Positions 1 through 12,100 of a stretch of 64,000 bases of DNA are shown here, piece by piece. The translations under genes were made by a program, and so were the position numbers. This DNA comes from Henricia sp. BOLD:AAB3569 (taxonomy: Eukaryota > Echinodermata > Asteroidea > Spinulosida > Echinasteridae), in contig JBBELK010000068.1 in the NCBI GenBank assembly GCA_037783545.1, positions 1,116,001 through 1,180,000 of the forward strand, given 5' to 3'. A model generated the notes under the pieces. The model saw only the letters and a program-made list of their open reading frames with translations. It was not told the origin of the DNA and made no database searches. Each line of letters opens with the position of its first letter. Position 1 is the stretch's first letter.

Positions 1-839
1 CTCCAAATATCGCCTGTAGGCGATCTTTGGAGCCATTCATTCATGTACAAAACCGTGATTATAGATTTGTTTTCTGAAGAATTACTGCATCTAAACTCCT
101 CAAAAAAGTTCGGAAAGTCAAGTTTGACTGACGATTTCTCTCTTGTTACTGAATCATTTCCCTTGAATTTGGTATCATTGAAAACCCCTGTTATTCCTCT
201 TTACAGTGATGTGTCATTTGTTATGATTAATCAATTGGGGGATGTGCAGTATAGCGGAATACAGGGGTGGCCGGGTGGAAAGTGAAATGTCACAAAATTC
301 ACTGCTATTGTCATGCAGTGCATTCCCTTTTGCTTGGAGGATGGGAATGTGTCAATACACTTTTTGACAATAGCAATGCATTTTGTGAAAATTATTTTGC
401 AACAAGAGAGAAATAGTCAGTCAAACTTGACTTTCCGAACTTTTTTTGAGGAGTTTATATAGGCCTATACCCTGAAATTTCTACAAGGTATGCTTTCAAT
501 TACCAGTGGAAATCATGCCGTTTTTAACAATTCACCAAACAAGTATTATACTACCTTTTAAAAAGATGCACTGCTGACAATCACTGAATCACAAAAACAC
601 CTTTCGCCCAGTTTATTCTGTGATTTTCAGTGCCAAAGCGGCGCGCGTCGGGCCGGGGTGGATTTTATGTGGATTCTCACTGAAGGCGCGTTTACGTTAT
701 CGCTTGTACGCTGGGCTTACCGCGTACCGCATTGCATCTTTCCAAAATTCCAATTCGGTAACTTGGGGCTTTTTTGATACCTCATTGGCTGCGTGTTAGA
801 AAGGCCAAGCTGCGCACCGCGGTCAAAGTTCAACAAATT
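1..839. other. No gene; left-edge repeat debris
   Basis: No coding exon is recognised. The first 32 bases form a near-palindrome. An inverted-repeat element at 93-456 is listed separately. Around 470-560 there is a degraded piece resembling R4. The 600-840 stretch is GC-richer unique sequence without a long open frame. Confidence 0.5.
93..456. mobile_element. MITE-like inverted-repeat element
   Basis: The left arm (93-132, beginning AAACTCCTCAAAAAAGTT) is matched in reverse complement by the right arm (416-456, ending TTTTTTTGAGGAGTTT). The inverted pairing continues inward through the AGAGAGAAAT/ATTTCTCTCTT segments. It holds no transposase-like frame, so it is probably a non-autonomous DNA element. 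Confidence 0.6.
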
Positions 840-1700
840 TGAACAATCCCCTGAGGAAATACACGCAAATCTGTGAAGTTAAGGCGGCTGTTACGCTCAG
901 CGAACGCACACACGAGTCATTTTGATGTACATGTATTTTAATAAATGTTGTCATGTTATATGCTGAAGAGAAACAATTTCTACTCTTTCCAAAAATTGGA
1001 TTGGGTTTTTGTTCTTCATGATTATACCCCTTCCTACCGAAATTTAATAACAGGGTTCATGATGAGAAACATGAATGGAACGGAATTCCCTGTAGGCTTT
1101 AAATAGCAGCCAATCACCAACGCGGATACGGCCACCGCAACTGAGTATTACTTGTACTGTGTAAACTTATACATGTACATATGTGCATGTACAATCTGCG
1201 TGGTGTATTTTATCGCCAGCAATGTACTGCCAAGCGTCCTGATTGGCCCAGAGCGGCGACAAGACTTCTTTCGCTGCTTCCACAGCAAAGTGGGGCGGTT
1301 TTCAACAGGGCCTCGGGACCAGCGGCGTAGCCAGGATTTTTCACTGGGGGAGGGGGTTGGGGGTGCGCACAGGGGGCCACTGCTTTTTAGTGGCGGTGCC
1401 CAGCATCCTGAGATCTCAGGGAATTTCAACTCTGCAAAGCGACGTAACAATACCCTGAGGAAACACACGCAAATCTGTGGAGCTCGGAGCGAGCCGGCTG
1501 TTGTCTTGAGCCAACTCACGCCAGAGTCATTTTGATGTAATTTAATCAATTCGGTCATGTTATGCCGAAAAGAAACGATTTCTACACTTTCCAGAAATTG
1601 TACTGGGTCCCATTCCTACCAAACTTTCAAACGACAATGCTCCTCCCCCTATCCCCCTCCTCACCCCACACTTTTTAAGAGCTTGCTACGCCTATGTAAA
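840..1700. repeat. Dispersed repeat, second copy inverted at 51690-52230
   Basis: Segments such as CCTGAGGAAACACACGCAAA, the CCAGAAATTGTACTGGG stretch and the 'GGCGACAAGA...GCGGTTTTCAACAGGG' part recur in reverse complement at 51690-52230. A second, more diverged copy of part of the unit sits at 840-1060. Open frames here are read through non-coding repeat and are not taken as genes. Confidence 0.55.
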
Positions 1701-2347
1701 CGCAAGCACAAAGTGGGAACACAATTTCAAAACAAAGAAATAAAGGTAACATTTTAAAATATTAAATATTCTGCATTTAATACAGAACAAATTCATCAAC
1801 ATATAAATTAATAGTACAACGAAGGTTAGGACAAAAGTTCTGAAATCGATATTAAACCCATCTTGTCTGGGTTGAGGCCCGACTCCAATGAGAGAACCAA
1901 CAGCCGCAGCAAACTGAGAGTTTCAACTATGTGAAATCGAACCTATGCACAGACAATACAATGTACTATAAAGGTAGAAAATCCGACAGATGTAATCGAG
2001 TAAATAAAAATAAGTTACTTTGAATACAGATTGCATGATTGGAAAACTTTTAAAAACAACAGCATCACATAACTAAAGACTAATGTTGAGATATAACTGC
2101 CTTGTAGAAGTTTCAGCCACAGAGACGCAGTAATTATTTCAGAAAACCATAACAACAAATGGTAAAAAACATTGTAATTGTCTGCAGATGATTTTTTTTA
2201 AAAGCGCCCTCGGCAATTTCTCTCACAAAGGTATCATTTTACATTGGGAAAAAATTCATGTGGTATTTATTACCAATGCTATCAACACTTTGAGTAAGGT
2301 CATTGTCAAGTTGTCAGGTAAAATTTCAACCCACTGCAAATGATGTA

Positions 2348-2909
2348 CAGGGTGTCCATAAAAAAACTTCCTTAAATGCAAATTATCAGAAATCTGTGCA
2401 ATTTTTCAAAAAGAGGTGTGTATGTAGGGAAAGTCCAGACTGTCCTCTGTCCAATGGTACCTGGGTCTTCATCACTGTGACAAGTTTAATAGCACTTCAC
2501 TTGAAAGTGGGACAATAAGAAGTGATGAAAGAACACATTTCTTTTCAAACCTTACCTTACATATAAATTCAGGGCGTGTCCCTTCGACTACATGCCCACC
2601 ATTTCTCTCAATACACAACTCACATCGTCTCCTCATGTCTATGACTGCTGGTCTTATCATTCCATGGTATGGTTTGAAAATAAATGTGTTCTTTCATCAC
2701 TTCATTGCCCTTATCCCACTTTCAAGTAAAGTGCTAACTTGTGACAATGATGATTTCACCACCTTTCATAATGGCCATGTTTCCTTAGTCATGCATGACA
2801 GTTACATAATGACCCTGGTACATTTTGACAGAGGACAGTCTGGACTTTCCCTACATACACACCTCGATTTGAATTTCAAGATGGGTTTCCTTTTTTTATG
2901 GACACCCTG
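2348..2909. mobile_element. Tc1/mariner-like element inserted at TA in R4
   Basis: The ends are CAGGGTGTCCATAAAAAAAC and its inverted counterpart ending GGACACCCTG, flanked by TA on both sides. The arms also share the AGGTGTGTATGTAGGGAAAG segment in inverted orientation. The host R4 sequence shows one TA where two now flank the element, as expected for the Tc1/mariner superfamily. A related 649-bp element with CAGGGTATCC ends is at 61749-62397. Confidence 0.65.
2472..2660 (-). pseudogene. Possible transposase C-terminal remnant
   Basis: Inside the TA-flanked element the minus strand reads MIRPAVIDMRRRCELCIERN, followed by GGHVVEG. An RRR-x-C-x-x-C-I-x-x-x-GGH pattern resembles the extreme C-terminus of Tc1/mariner (DDE_3) transposases. 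Only about 60 residues remain and no DDE/D residues are present. The assignment rests on this short resemblance plus the element's TA target. Confidence 0.4.
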
Positions 2910-2917
2910 TATTGAGG

Positions 2918-3240
2918 CTTTAAAGGAGCATGACCAGATGTTTTTTTTAAATGGATTTCGTTCTAACATAACAATCATATAAAATCCATAGGAAGAAAAC
3001 AGGAAATTTGCAATCTCCAATTTGGATGTGGAAGCAAAAAGTTGGTGTAATCACTGTACTGCTATATGTAACCGCATAAATTAGTCTACTAAAATTTGGT
3101 GGATTTTTTGTACAATATCCCTAGTAATATACGGATTGAGGGCGAGAAACTTCAAAATGAGAAAAATACGAGACATGTTATGGTATCAAAATCTCAACAC
3201 CCATGGGAAAAATGGGGGCATAAAAAATGTGATCTGTACA
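2918..3240 (+). repeat. R3 repeat copy
   Basis: It begins TTTAAAGGAGCATGACCAGA, directly overlapping the terminal TTTAA of the R4 copy. It carries the family core: AACAATCATATAAAAT, GGAAGAAAACAGGAAATTTG, TTGGTGTAATCACTG, and ATGGTATCAAAATCTCAACA at the right. Other copies are at 24700-25010, 25880-26215 (inverted), 34260-34595 and twice at 53257-53935. Confidence 0.65.
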
Positions 3241-3587
3241 TACAATTCATAATCACAACACAGAAATGACTTAAAACCTTGATAAAACAATTTCTACTGT
3301 GATTTGGACATTTACACTGAAAGACAATTAAACATCACCAATTAATGAATACAGTACTTACATTTCGAAAATAAAATAGACAATCAGCATTTTCTTCTAT
3401 TTTTCATACATGTAGATGGATGCATAATTAAACATCACATGTACATGTATAGGGCACATACTCGGGCCTTTCAAATTCTGGAATGATTCTTAAAAATACA
3501 TGTGCAAGTGTGTCCCACGTGTAATGCTTTTCCCATGCATAACACAAATGTTGCCGATTTGCCACTTTGATATGTATTAACTGAAAC
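3240..3587. other. No recognisable feature
   Basis: AT-rich sequence with short open frames only. I see no exon, tRNA or repeat that I can support. Confidence 0.4.
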
Positions 3588-4031
3588 AATGCATAGTTCC
3601 GACCTGTCAATCAAGCCGAACCCGCCGACCAATCACAACAGAGCTAGCAGACGGCGCCCACATAGGTCAAAGTGATGCAATCATCACACAATCACGCGAT
3701 GTTCTGCCCATACAGTTTGTATGTTGTATGCGCCAGTGACCGGGTGAATTTTGGTTTCAATGTCGGGCGATTCGCTGTTCAAAGGTAAGAAAGCGCATTT
3801 TTATGAATATATGTCATCTCTGCATTCCTAGCCCTTCGCTCAGTGTGTGCTACGGTAACTGTCGACCCTAAAACATAAATACCTTTGAGTTTTCTCCAAT
3901 GAATCTGTGCTTTCCATGCCGAGTCCCGTTGCTTTGTACGTTGCGTGTCGCCATTTTTTGCGATGGCTTGTGAGCACATAGCAACAATATCTAAGGGCAG
4001 GGTTAACTGGGCAATCTCGGAACTATGCATT
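3588..4031. mobile_element. 444-bp TIR element (intact copy)
   Basis: Its termini are AATGCATAGTTCCGA and TCGGAACTATGCATT. The body contains CCGACCAATCACAACAGAGC and TTTGAGTTTTCTCCAATGAA. A second copy at 7847-8518 is the same element carrying a nested 245-bp MITE. This copy therefore supplies the empty site at GCTGTTCAAAGG. No transposase is encoded. Confidence 0.65.
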
Positions 4032-4090
4032 AAAGGCACAGGTTCGTCAGCATTGCGCGCGCCAATTTCGTGCCAAGTCTCACTTGGTAT
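4028..4090 (+). repeat. R1 MITE, left-end fragment
   Basis: TTAAAGGCACAGGTTCGTCA followed by GCATTGCGCGCGCCAATTTC matches the left terminus of the R1 MITE. The right half is missing. The 4090-4729 remainder holds a short palindrome (GATTTATCGGAACC near 4280 and its inverse) and no gene. Confidence 0.55.
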
Positions 4091-5067
4091 TTGGTCTGTG
4101 ACCCGCGGCGTGCAGCGAGCCCTCTTGATTAGTAGTGGCCTGTCAAATCTCTTTTCGTCTATCTCGGAAGACTTTCCGAGACAGAAGATACAAGATTGGA
4201 CAGGCCACCATTACGGAGGGCGTGCTGTGCCCGGCCCGCTGCAGACCAGACTGGAAATAAAACTAACTCCAAGGACACGTGATTTATCGGAACCAGAAAT
4301 CTGGTTCGGATAAATCATGTGACTTTTCAGAATTTCAGAATCATGTATGGGTCTATTTCGAGCCCAAAATAGCCCAATAAAGCCGGTATGTTCCTTTAAG
4401 TCAATCACCTAAAATCAACAAATTACGGCATGGTTAACTCTGTCACGTCACAATATCTGTGTTATCAAAGCACTCCTAGGGCAATACTCAAAAAGGTTGT
4501 ATGCAAAAAAGTAATTTTTTTGCCCAGTTTTTGGACAAAATGGTGCCGCCCAGTCTTTTTGGAGTTCGTATCTGCTTTTCTGTTGGTCATTTTTTTGTTT
4601 AAATGTATAAAAATATTGTACATGTTGCACTTGTTCAGCACAATATAACAATGATACAAAATCTCACAATTTAAGATAAAATTCAATCAACGTTAGATAT
4701 CATATAGATCTTATGAAAGAAAAATAAATTAAAGATAGTATACGTGATTGGTAAACTGTTACATATATTTTTATCCCCCTGTGTGATTGAAGATATGCAT
4801 GATTAAAACCAACCTGAGGAAAAACCAGCTTTGTACTTCGTCTAACTTTTGAGAAAACTGTCAAAAAAGGGTTTGCCGTCATTTCGCCCCAAAACCACTT
4901 CGCCCTGAACCACAGCCTGTGCACGAAGTGGCTTTGAGGCGAAGTGGCATTTGGGCGAGACGAAGTGATTTGGGGCGAAATGGCACTTGGGCGAAGTGGT
5001 TTTGGGGCAAAGTGGTTTTAGGGCGAAATGGCACTTGGGTGCAATGGTTTTGGGGTGAACTGAATTT

Positions 5068-5816
5068 GGGTCATTCCATAAAAACGAGACACAGTGTCCC
5101 CCTTACGTCGTGACACTTCTGGAGTTGATTTTTTATAATTACCGGACTTCAGAGAATGATTACCCTCAGCATATAAAGAATATATGGTCTCATGAATCGA
5201 GCACCACCTTTATCTGTTGATACTACCCAAAACGATTCAATAAACTTGTGCGATCTTGTAAATGCAAGGGTGACATTTTGAAACTTTCGCTCAAAATGTA
5301 ACAAATTTCGCTCATAATGTAATTTGAATCGATAAAGTCCAGGGGTCAATTTCATAAAGCAGTTAAGCAAAAAAAATTTGTTAATAATCAAAATTTTACG
5401 TCAACTTGTGTTTTTAGCAAGAATAGCAGATATTCTTGTGAAAAACGCAAGTTGACATGCAATTTCGACTATTGACTCATTTTTATAAAGCAAACAAAAT
5501 TTTGATTAAGCAATTTTTTTTGCTTAATTGCTTTATGAAATTGGCCCCTGGTTCTACAGCTGGGTAAAATCAGCAACTTGGTCAGAACAAAACTGGTCAA
5601 AAAGACTTGAAATGTAGTCGCAAGAGTTTGAAAATTAAGACTATGATACAAAGACATGTCTAACCATTTGAAAATTATTTTAAATATTCTACATTATTCA
5701 GAAATTGTACAAATATTTCTTAAAACAATTTTGTTAACTTGAAAAGACCATTTTTACAAATGCATAAAAATGTCACACTTTGGCTCCTTTTCTTACAGAA
5801 ATACCCATTTACGTCT
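5068..5816. mobile_element. GGGT-family TIR element inside R2
   Basis: The ends are GGGTCATTCCATAAAAACGA and the reverse complement of GGGTATTTCTGTAAGAAAAG. ATTT flanks both sides (5064-5067 and 5817-5820), where R2 has a single ATTT. The subterminal GTGTCCC/TGTCACAC motif is shared with the 245-bp MITEs at 8031 and 12533, the element at 44965 and the one at 55500. It contains a further nested R8 element at 5342-5548. Confidence 0.6.
5342..5548. mobile_element. R8 MITE nested in the GGGT element
   Basis: It is bounded by GGGGTCAATTTCATAAAGC and GCTTTATGAAATTGGCCCC. The inner arms AGCAAAAAAAATTTG and AAATTTTGATTAAGCAA pair, giving a hairpin-prone unit. Related copies are at 57073-57312 and 58037-58525, with a partial one near 35216-35345. 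Confidence 0.6.
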
Positions 5817-6139
5817 CACGAGACGAAAAATAGTTGTTTTGCTCATTTCTCAAAGACTATAGCACTTGATCAGACAAAACCATTTCAGGGGAAGTTTTCT
5901 GCCGTCATCATGTTTATATCGTGTAAGTTATGTGTAAATCTGTGAACATTTCTGATTCTTCGAGATACCAATCAATGTGTACTGCCTTTAAGAGATAAGC
6001 CCTATTTCTGAGTGAGTGAATATCTGTTCAACTGCATTTTAATACTGGTACGTAAATGATAATTTTAAACAAATTTTGACATGAAAATGAAAGAGTAAAA
6101 CTGATGTAAAATTTAAAAAATCACATTTGTGCATTTATT

Positions 6140-9100
6140 TTAGAATACCTGTACCTGGCAGTGTACCATGTTATGGAGAACGCTTCCAATCAGTAATTGG
6201 TTCTTGTAATTAACAGCAACAGATGAAGCAGAGATCTGTCTACCATCATCCACGTAGACTTCCTTCAGATCATAGGAGTAAGGCGGACGCTTTGAGGTCA
6301 ACTGAATATGCAATACCTGACAGTTCCAAAGGGAAAGAAATTGAAACAATTATGGTTTGTCTGGCAAACAATGTGTACATGAGTCTTTCCACGGTAAAGG
6401 GGGCATTTTGGCAATACAGACCATATTTTTTCAGAAAATACCTTTGTCTGGTCGCAAAATAAAAGAAATACATGTAAGTTTCAGTTGTTCTGAAGAGACA
6501 ACTTAATTGGGCCCAAAAAGGGTTATAAATAGTGTGACAGCATGCCTTTCCAAAAACCCCGTGTACAAATTTCCAATCTACACTCGTAACCAGGACGGAC
6601 ACTTGTGTTACATTTTAGGCCGTCCGGGTTACAAGCGTATATTGGAAATTTGTACACAGGGTTATCTCTTCAGAACAACTGAAACTTATTTATTTTATTA
6701 TGAGACCAGACAAAGGTATTTTCTGGAAAATATGGTCCGTGTTGCCAAAATGCCCCCTTTACCGTGGAAAGACTAAATTTGAGCAAATTTCAATCATTAA
6801 TTACACAGTTAATTCTGTGGTTTTCACCGTGCCATTTCACTCTTAATTCCCTCCACACCCCTTTTTTCTGAAAGTGATCGATGCACGTCAAATTTTCGCG
6901 TGAAAAGGCCCAGTGTGAATCGCCTTTTGCACATTTTACATGAATAGCTTCAGCAGCCGATTTCACAAAACGTACGCAGTTGCGTAAGCCCACTTACGCA
7001 ACATTTTATTGCGTAAGTTGCGCATCATTCTTCCGAAGATAACACGCAAGCTATGGGGCTTGCGCAATTTTTCAAATGTTTCGTGAAATCGACTGCTGGG
7101 GCGGTATTCAATTCAATACTTAAGCCAAATATTTCAGAATTTTACTTAGTTTTTGGCTAAAGTAAAATACTTGGCTAAAATCGATATTCAATTCGTAAGT
7201 GGCTAAGTTTTTTACTTCAGAAAAATACTTTTGTTAAAAAAACTGGTAGAGAGTTTAATAGTATTGTGTGTTTTGGATAAACCGCGTTTGCACATTTTCT
7301 ATTGTTACACACATAGAAACGGTAATCTCACTTTTAGCCAATCGAGAACGAGCATGATGAGGAACGACATCGTACACTAACATTAGCACCTTGTTTTGTG
7401 AGATGCCTGATGATTTTTGTCGCAAGCCCGATCGTTAATTTTGTGAAAGATCAATCATATTGAAATATCGACGGAGCTTATTCACATTCTTACCTGTGAT
7501 GCGGCAGGCTGCGTTTTGTCTTGCATGTGCCCAACACTCTGATATGCTACAGGATGGCATCCAATCCAGAGGTTACCTGATGCCGAATCAACATGAATAT
7601 TGTCTGGACCTGTTCCCAAGTCAATCACCTAAATTTAGGAAAATTTAAGTTTTGTATTTTCATAATTCAGGATGTCACAATGCTTGTTAAAATGACTCGA
7701 CAAGCATTAATGAGTGCAGATTTAATAGAAAAACTGAAGTTTAGGAGCGGGAATTTTTTTTTAATAAAACACTTTTTCAACTAGTCTCATGTTTTGTACA
7801 CAAGGTCTAAATATACTCAATTATTTCCAGCCACCACTAGTTGCACAATGCATAGTTCCGACCTGTCAATCAACCGAACCCGCCGACCAATCACAACAGA
7901 GCTAGCAGACAGCGCCCACATAGGTCAAAGTGCATTGCCTCACAAACCAACATCACGCGATTTTCTGCCTATACGTTGTATGTGGTGTTCCGGGTGAATT
8001 TTTGGTTTCAAGGTCGGGCAATTCGCTGTTGGGTCTTTCTATAAATTAGGGGTCCAGCTTTGGTGTCCCTCGTTACATTTTACATCTTGTTTTTGTAAAT
8101 TCAGGACACATTCTTTAAATACTTTCCATCTCAAAGAGTGAGTACATAAAGTACAATTCATACAAAATGGTTTAAAAGCCATTTTAATGATTTTTGTACG
8201 AAAAATAACACATATCAGGTGTAACGGGGGACACCAAATGTCACACTTTTGGACCCCTAATTTATAGAAAGACCCTGTTAGAAAGTAAGAAAGCAAATTG
8301 TTATCTCTGTATCACTGGCCTTTTACTAAGTGCGTGCTACGGTAACTGTCGACCCTGAAACATGAATACCTTTGAGTTTTCTCCAATGAATCAGTGCTTT
8401 CCGTTGAAAGCCCCATTGGTTTGTGCAGTGTGTGTGGACATTTTGATGATAGCGTGTGAGGCACAGCAACAATATCCAAGGGGGCGGGGTTAATTGGGCA
8501 ATCTCGGAACTATGCATTACTATTGATCTTGCGATCGATCTTTTCCCAATCATTGGTGATCCCATGACCACGCATACCACCAATCGTAGTATGACCTACA
8601 ACCAGTCTTAAAAGCAATCCGAGATTGTAGCAAACATTTCCGATTGGTCGTACGTCGGCCAAATCGCCACCAATTGCATGATCCAGAAATCCATTGTCAC
8701 CTAGGCTTAACACAGAAAGAGGATCTACATACCTGAAGAGGCTTGAGTGTGCTGTCGGCCTGACGCTCATACACTGTGACTGTACCAACAAGCAGTGAGG
8801 CCACATAAATATATCTGAGATGCAAATTGAATGGAAAATTTCATTTTTTTTGTCAGCAAAAATGATTGGTAAACTGTTAAAAACAGCGTTATTTCCACTA
8901 GTAATAGACCGATCCAGTAAGCTCCGCCCATTTTGGAATTGATCAATCACAGCCTCAGGTTGAGGTAACCAAAATGTGGATCTCCATTTTGGTTACCCGA
9001 GTCCTCAAAATTTTGTGCACAGAGCTACGGCGCAAGTGACGCAAAAACACCATAAACATCATTTTTATCAGCGCAGAGGACCCTAGCCGGTTTAAAACGG

Positions 9101-12100
9101 ATTGTATAAGACTATCCTAACCTACTTTTAATCCCTTCATAAATGTGTTTTTGTTTAAACGGGAAAAATTCAACAAAATTAGCTTGTCGTTTAGCTATGT
9201 TGTGCATTCACTGCGTTCTAGATGTGTGTCGAGATGTTTTTGTCCGATCGCTCGCGTTACGCGTATTGCAGGCGTGTTGTACGTGCACGCACACATCCGG
9301 ATACTTAAGTGCACATTTTGTTTTCGAGCGTGCAGTTTCTGTGTGCGTGTGCGTGTTTCAATATGCGCTGACCAGGGCGCGGACGCTGACGCATGGCACG
9401 GCCACGCGACTCTACTGCACACGTGTCTCACATGTGTGGTATGTTGCTAGGCAATTTCTAAATGGGCGGAGCTTACTGGATCGGTCTATTAAAGACTCAT
9501 GTTGATAAACTGCCACAGAAATGCAATAATGAATGGTAAAAAAGGTAGTTTGCAGACAACTTATTTAAAAACCCACCTGCAGTTGCCGATTTCTCTCGCA
9601 AAGATACCATTTTACATGAAGAAAAAAAACATGTGTTGTTTGTTACCATTGCTATCAACACTTTTAGTTGGAATTTTCTTGTCAACTCGTGAAGTAAAGT
9701 TTTTGGTAACTGCAAATGATGTATTGGGGCTCTTACTTACTTGCTGTCAGGGGACTTGTGAATTCCATTCGGTTCAAAACCTCTGGGCACTACAATCTTT
9801 CCACGGCCGACGGCATGGTCATAATACACGACAGAACCCCAGGGAAACTTCAGTAAGCGCTCTAGAAGTCTTTTGATGAAGTTGGTGTAATAGCCATCAT
9901 TGGTAAAGTAGCACTTGTTAGGTCCTACAGCAACCACGTCATTCACACTGGAACCAAACAAGAAAACAAACATTTATTTATTAATTGATAGCTTTCGACC
10001 ACGTGCAACATCCGATAATGTTTGGGTGTCACCGGCCACGTGCGTACACGTGCGCGCGTGCCAATAGACGCACATGAACATGCGTAAAAAACCACCCACC
10101 AGCGTATTTTCATTTGAAAATGCCGCACGCGCGTTGTTGCGATACGTATAAATTATTGAGCATGTACTCAGCTTGTAAAAACCGAAAATATTTTTACTTG
10201 ATCACGATTTAGCCTGAAGAAAGACAGTTATCTTTCTCGATACAACAGCTGTGGCGCAACAACAAAAAGCAAAGTTAAGCAACAGAGGTAAGTGCAACCA
10301 ATGCGCTTTTTTTGATTGTCAAATGACACCCAAAATGGTGGAAGGATTGACGTCACCGTTAAGCTATCAATAAGGGAATTAATCTTTATTACGGTGTGTC
10401 CATCTTTGTCTTGTTCCCCATAGTACGTGTTGGGCACTATCAGTGCGTCTGCGCGAGCATGCTATTAGTATGCATTATCTTCCTTTGTTTTGAGAGAATC
10501 ACTGTCCGCGCTGCGTTGTTGCGATACGTATAAATTATTGAGCATGTACTCAGCTTGTAAAAACCGAAAATATTTTTACTTGATGACGATTTAGCCTGAA
10601 GAAAGACAGTTATCTTTCTCGATACAACAGCTGTGGCGCAACAACAAAAAGAAAAGTTAAGCAACAGAGGTAAGTGCAACCAATGCGCTTTTTTTGATTG
10701 TCAAATGACACCCAAAATGGTGGAAGGATTGACGTCACCGTTAAGCTATCAATAAGGGAATTAATCTTTATTACGGTGTGTCCATCTTTGTCTTGTTCCC
10801 CATAGTACGTGTTGGGCACTATCAGTGCGTCTGCGCGAGCATGCTATTAGTATGCATTATCTTCCTTTGTTTTGAGAGAATCACTGTCCGCGCTGCGTTG
10901 TTGCGATACATATAAATTATTGAGCATGTACTCAGCTTGTAAAAACCGAAAATATTTTTACTTGATCACGATTTAGCCTGAAGAAAGACAGTTATCTTTC
11001 TCGATACAACAGCTGTGGCGCAACAACAAAAAGCAAAGTTAAGCAACAGAGGTAAGTGCAACCAATGCGCTTTTTTTGATTGTTAAATGACACCCAAAAT
11101 GGTGGAAGGATTGACGTCACCGTTAAGCTATCAATAAGGGAATTAATCTTTATTACGGTGTGTCCATCTTTGTCTTGTTCCCCATAGTACGTGTTGGGCA
11201 CTATCAGTGCGTCTGCGCGAGCATGCTATTAGTATGCATTATCTTCCTTTGTCTGCGCGAGCATGCTATTAGTATGCATTATCTTCCTTTGTTTTGAGAG
11301 AATCACTGTCCGCGCTGCATTGTTGCGATACATATAAATTATTGAGCATGTACTCAGCTTGTAAAAACCGAAAATATTTTTACTTGATCACGATTTAGCC
11401 TGAAGAAAGACAGTTATCTTTCTCGATACAACAGCTGTGGTGCAACAACAAAAAGCAAAGTTAAGCAACAGAGGTAAGTGCAACCAATGCGCTTTTTTTG
11501 ATTGTCAAATGACACCCAAAATGGTGGAAGGATTGACGTCACCGTTAAGCTATCAATAAGGGAATTAATCTTTATTACGGTGTGTCCATCTTTGTCTTGT
11601 TCCCCATAGTACGTGTTGGGCTCTATCAGTGCGTCTGCGTGAGCAATCTATTAGTATGCATTATATACCTCATACATTGATTCTCGTTCACTGATTGGTT
11701 AAACGCAGATCACGCGACATGGATTAGTTCAACTATTTCAGTGGGCAACTGAAAAAAGTACTATTGTTTGACCTATTGTGCAATATGTCAAAGGATAGTA
11801 CTTTCTAAAAGTACTATTTCATAGCGCGTACGCAATCGCGCGAGCGTGTGCCATGCGCCAGCGCGCAGGAGACGCGTTCGCGTGCGTGAAGCAACTAGCA
11901 GTGGTGTTCGCGTTCACGCGGATAATGTGCACTTTGGCTTGGCTCTCTGAAAACTGAATTTTGTCCTGAAAATACCAATCATTTGACACAAAAAAAATCA
12001 ATGTATGAGGTATATAAAACAAATATTGACTGCTTTTATTCGGGTGATGATGCAAACTATCGTCCCGAGGTGATCTTGAAACGGCAGTCCTGCTATTTTC

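Larger units (their letters stand above)
2020..2923 (+). repeat. R4 repeat, split by a TA-inserted element
   Basis: The R4 signature is present: CATGATTGGAAAACTTTT at the start, then GTTTCAGCCACAGAGACGCA, then the CATTTTACATTGGGAAAAA stretch. The expected ending GATGTATTGGGGCTTTAA is broken after GATGTA at 2347 and resumes as TATTGAGGCTTTAA at 2910-2923. The break is exactly the element at 2348-2909. Confidence 0.65.
4729..5990 (+). repeat. R2 element, split by a 749-bp insertion
   Basis: The left part (4729-5067) has the terminal TTAAAGA followed by GTGATTGGTAAAC, then the array of CGAAGTGG/GGCGAAATGG words. The right part resumes at 5817 with ATTTACGTCTCACGAGACGA and runs through TCATCATGTTTATATCGTGT to ACTGCCTTTAA. 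The reference copies at 42961-43470 and 13719-14236 are uninterrupted here. Confidence 0.65.

Noticed and set aside
4919..5113. Trp/Gly-rich open frame in the CGAAGTGG array
   Set aside because: It is a translation of the R2 minisatellite and changes frame between copies.
9280..9440. CRISPR-like or protein-coding GT/CA-rich tract
   Set aside because: No regular direct repeats or spacers. It is low-complexity interior of the TIR element at 8902-9491.
10201..10250. Hammerhead ribozyme in the 382-bp unit (CTGAAGAAAGACAG...)
   Set aside because: CTGAAGA is followed by a hairpin, but the obligatory GAAA strand is missing. It is only a short stem-loop.
10228..10437. Conserved 69-codon frame repeated at 10228, 10610 and 10992
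   Set aside because: The identity follows from the 382-bp tandem duplication. No protein family, start context or splice structure supports translation.
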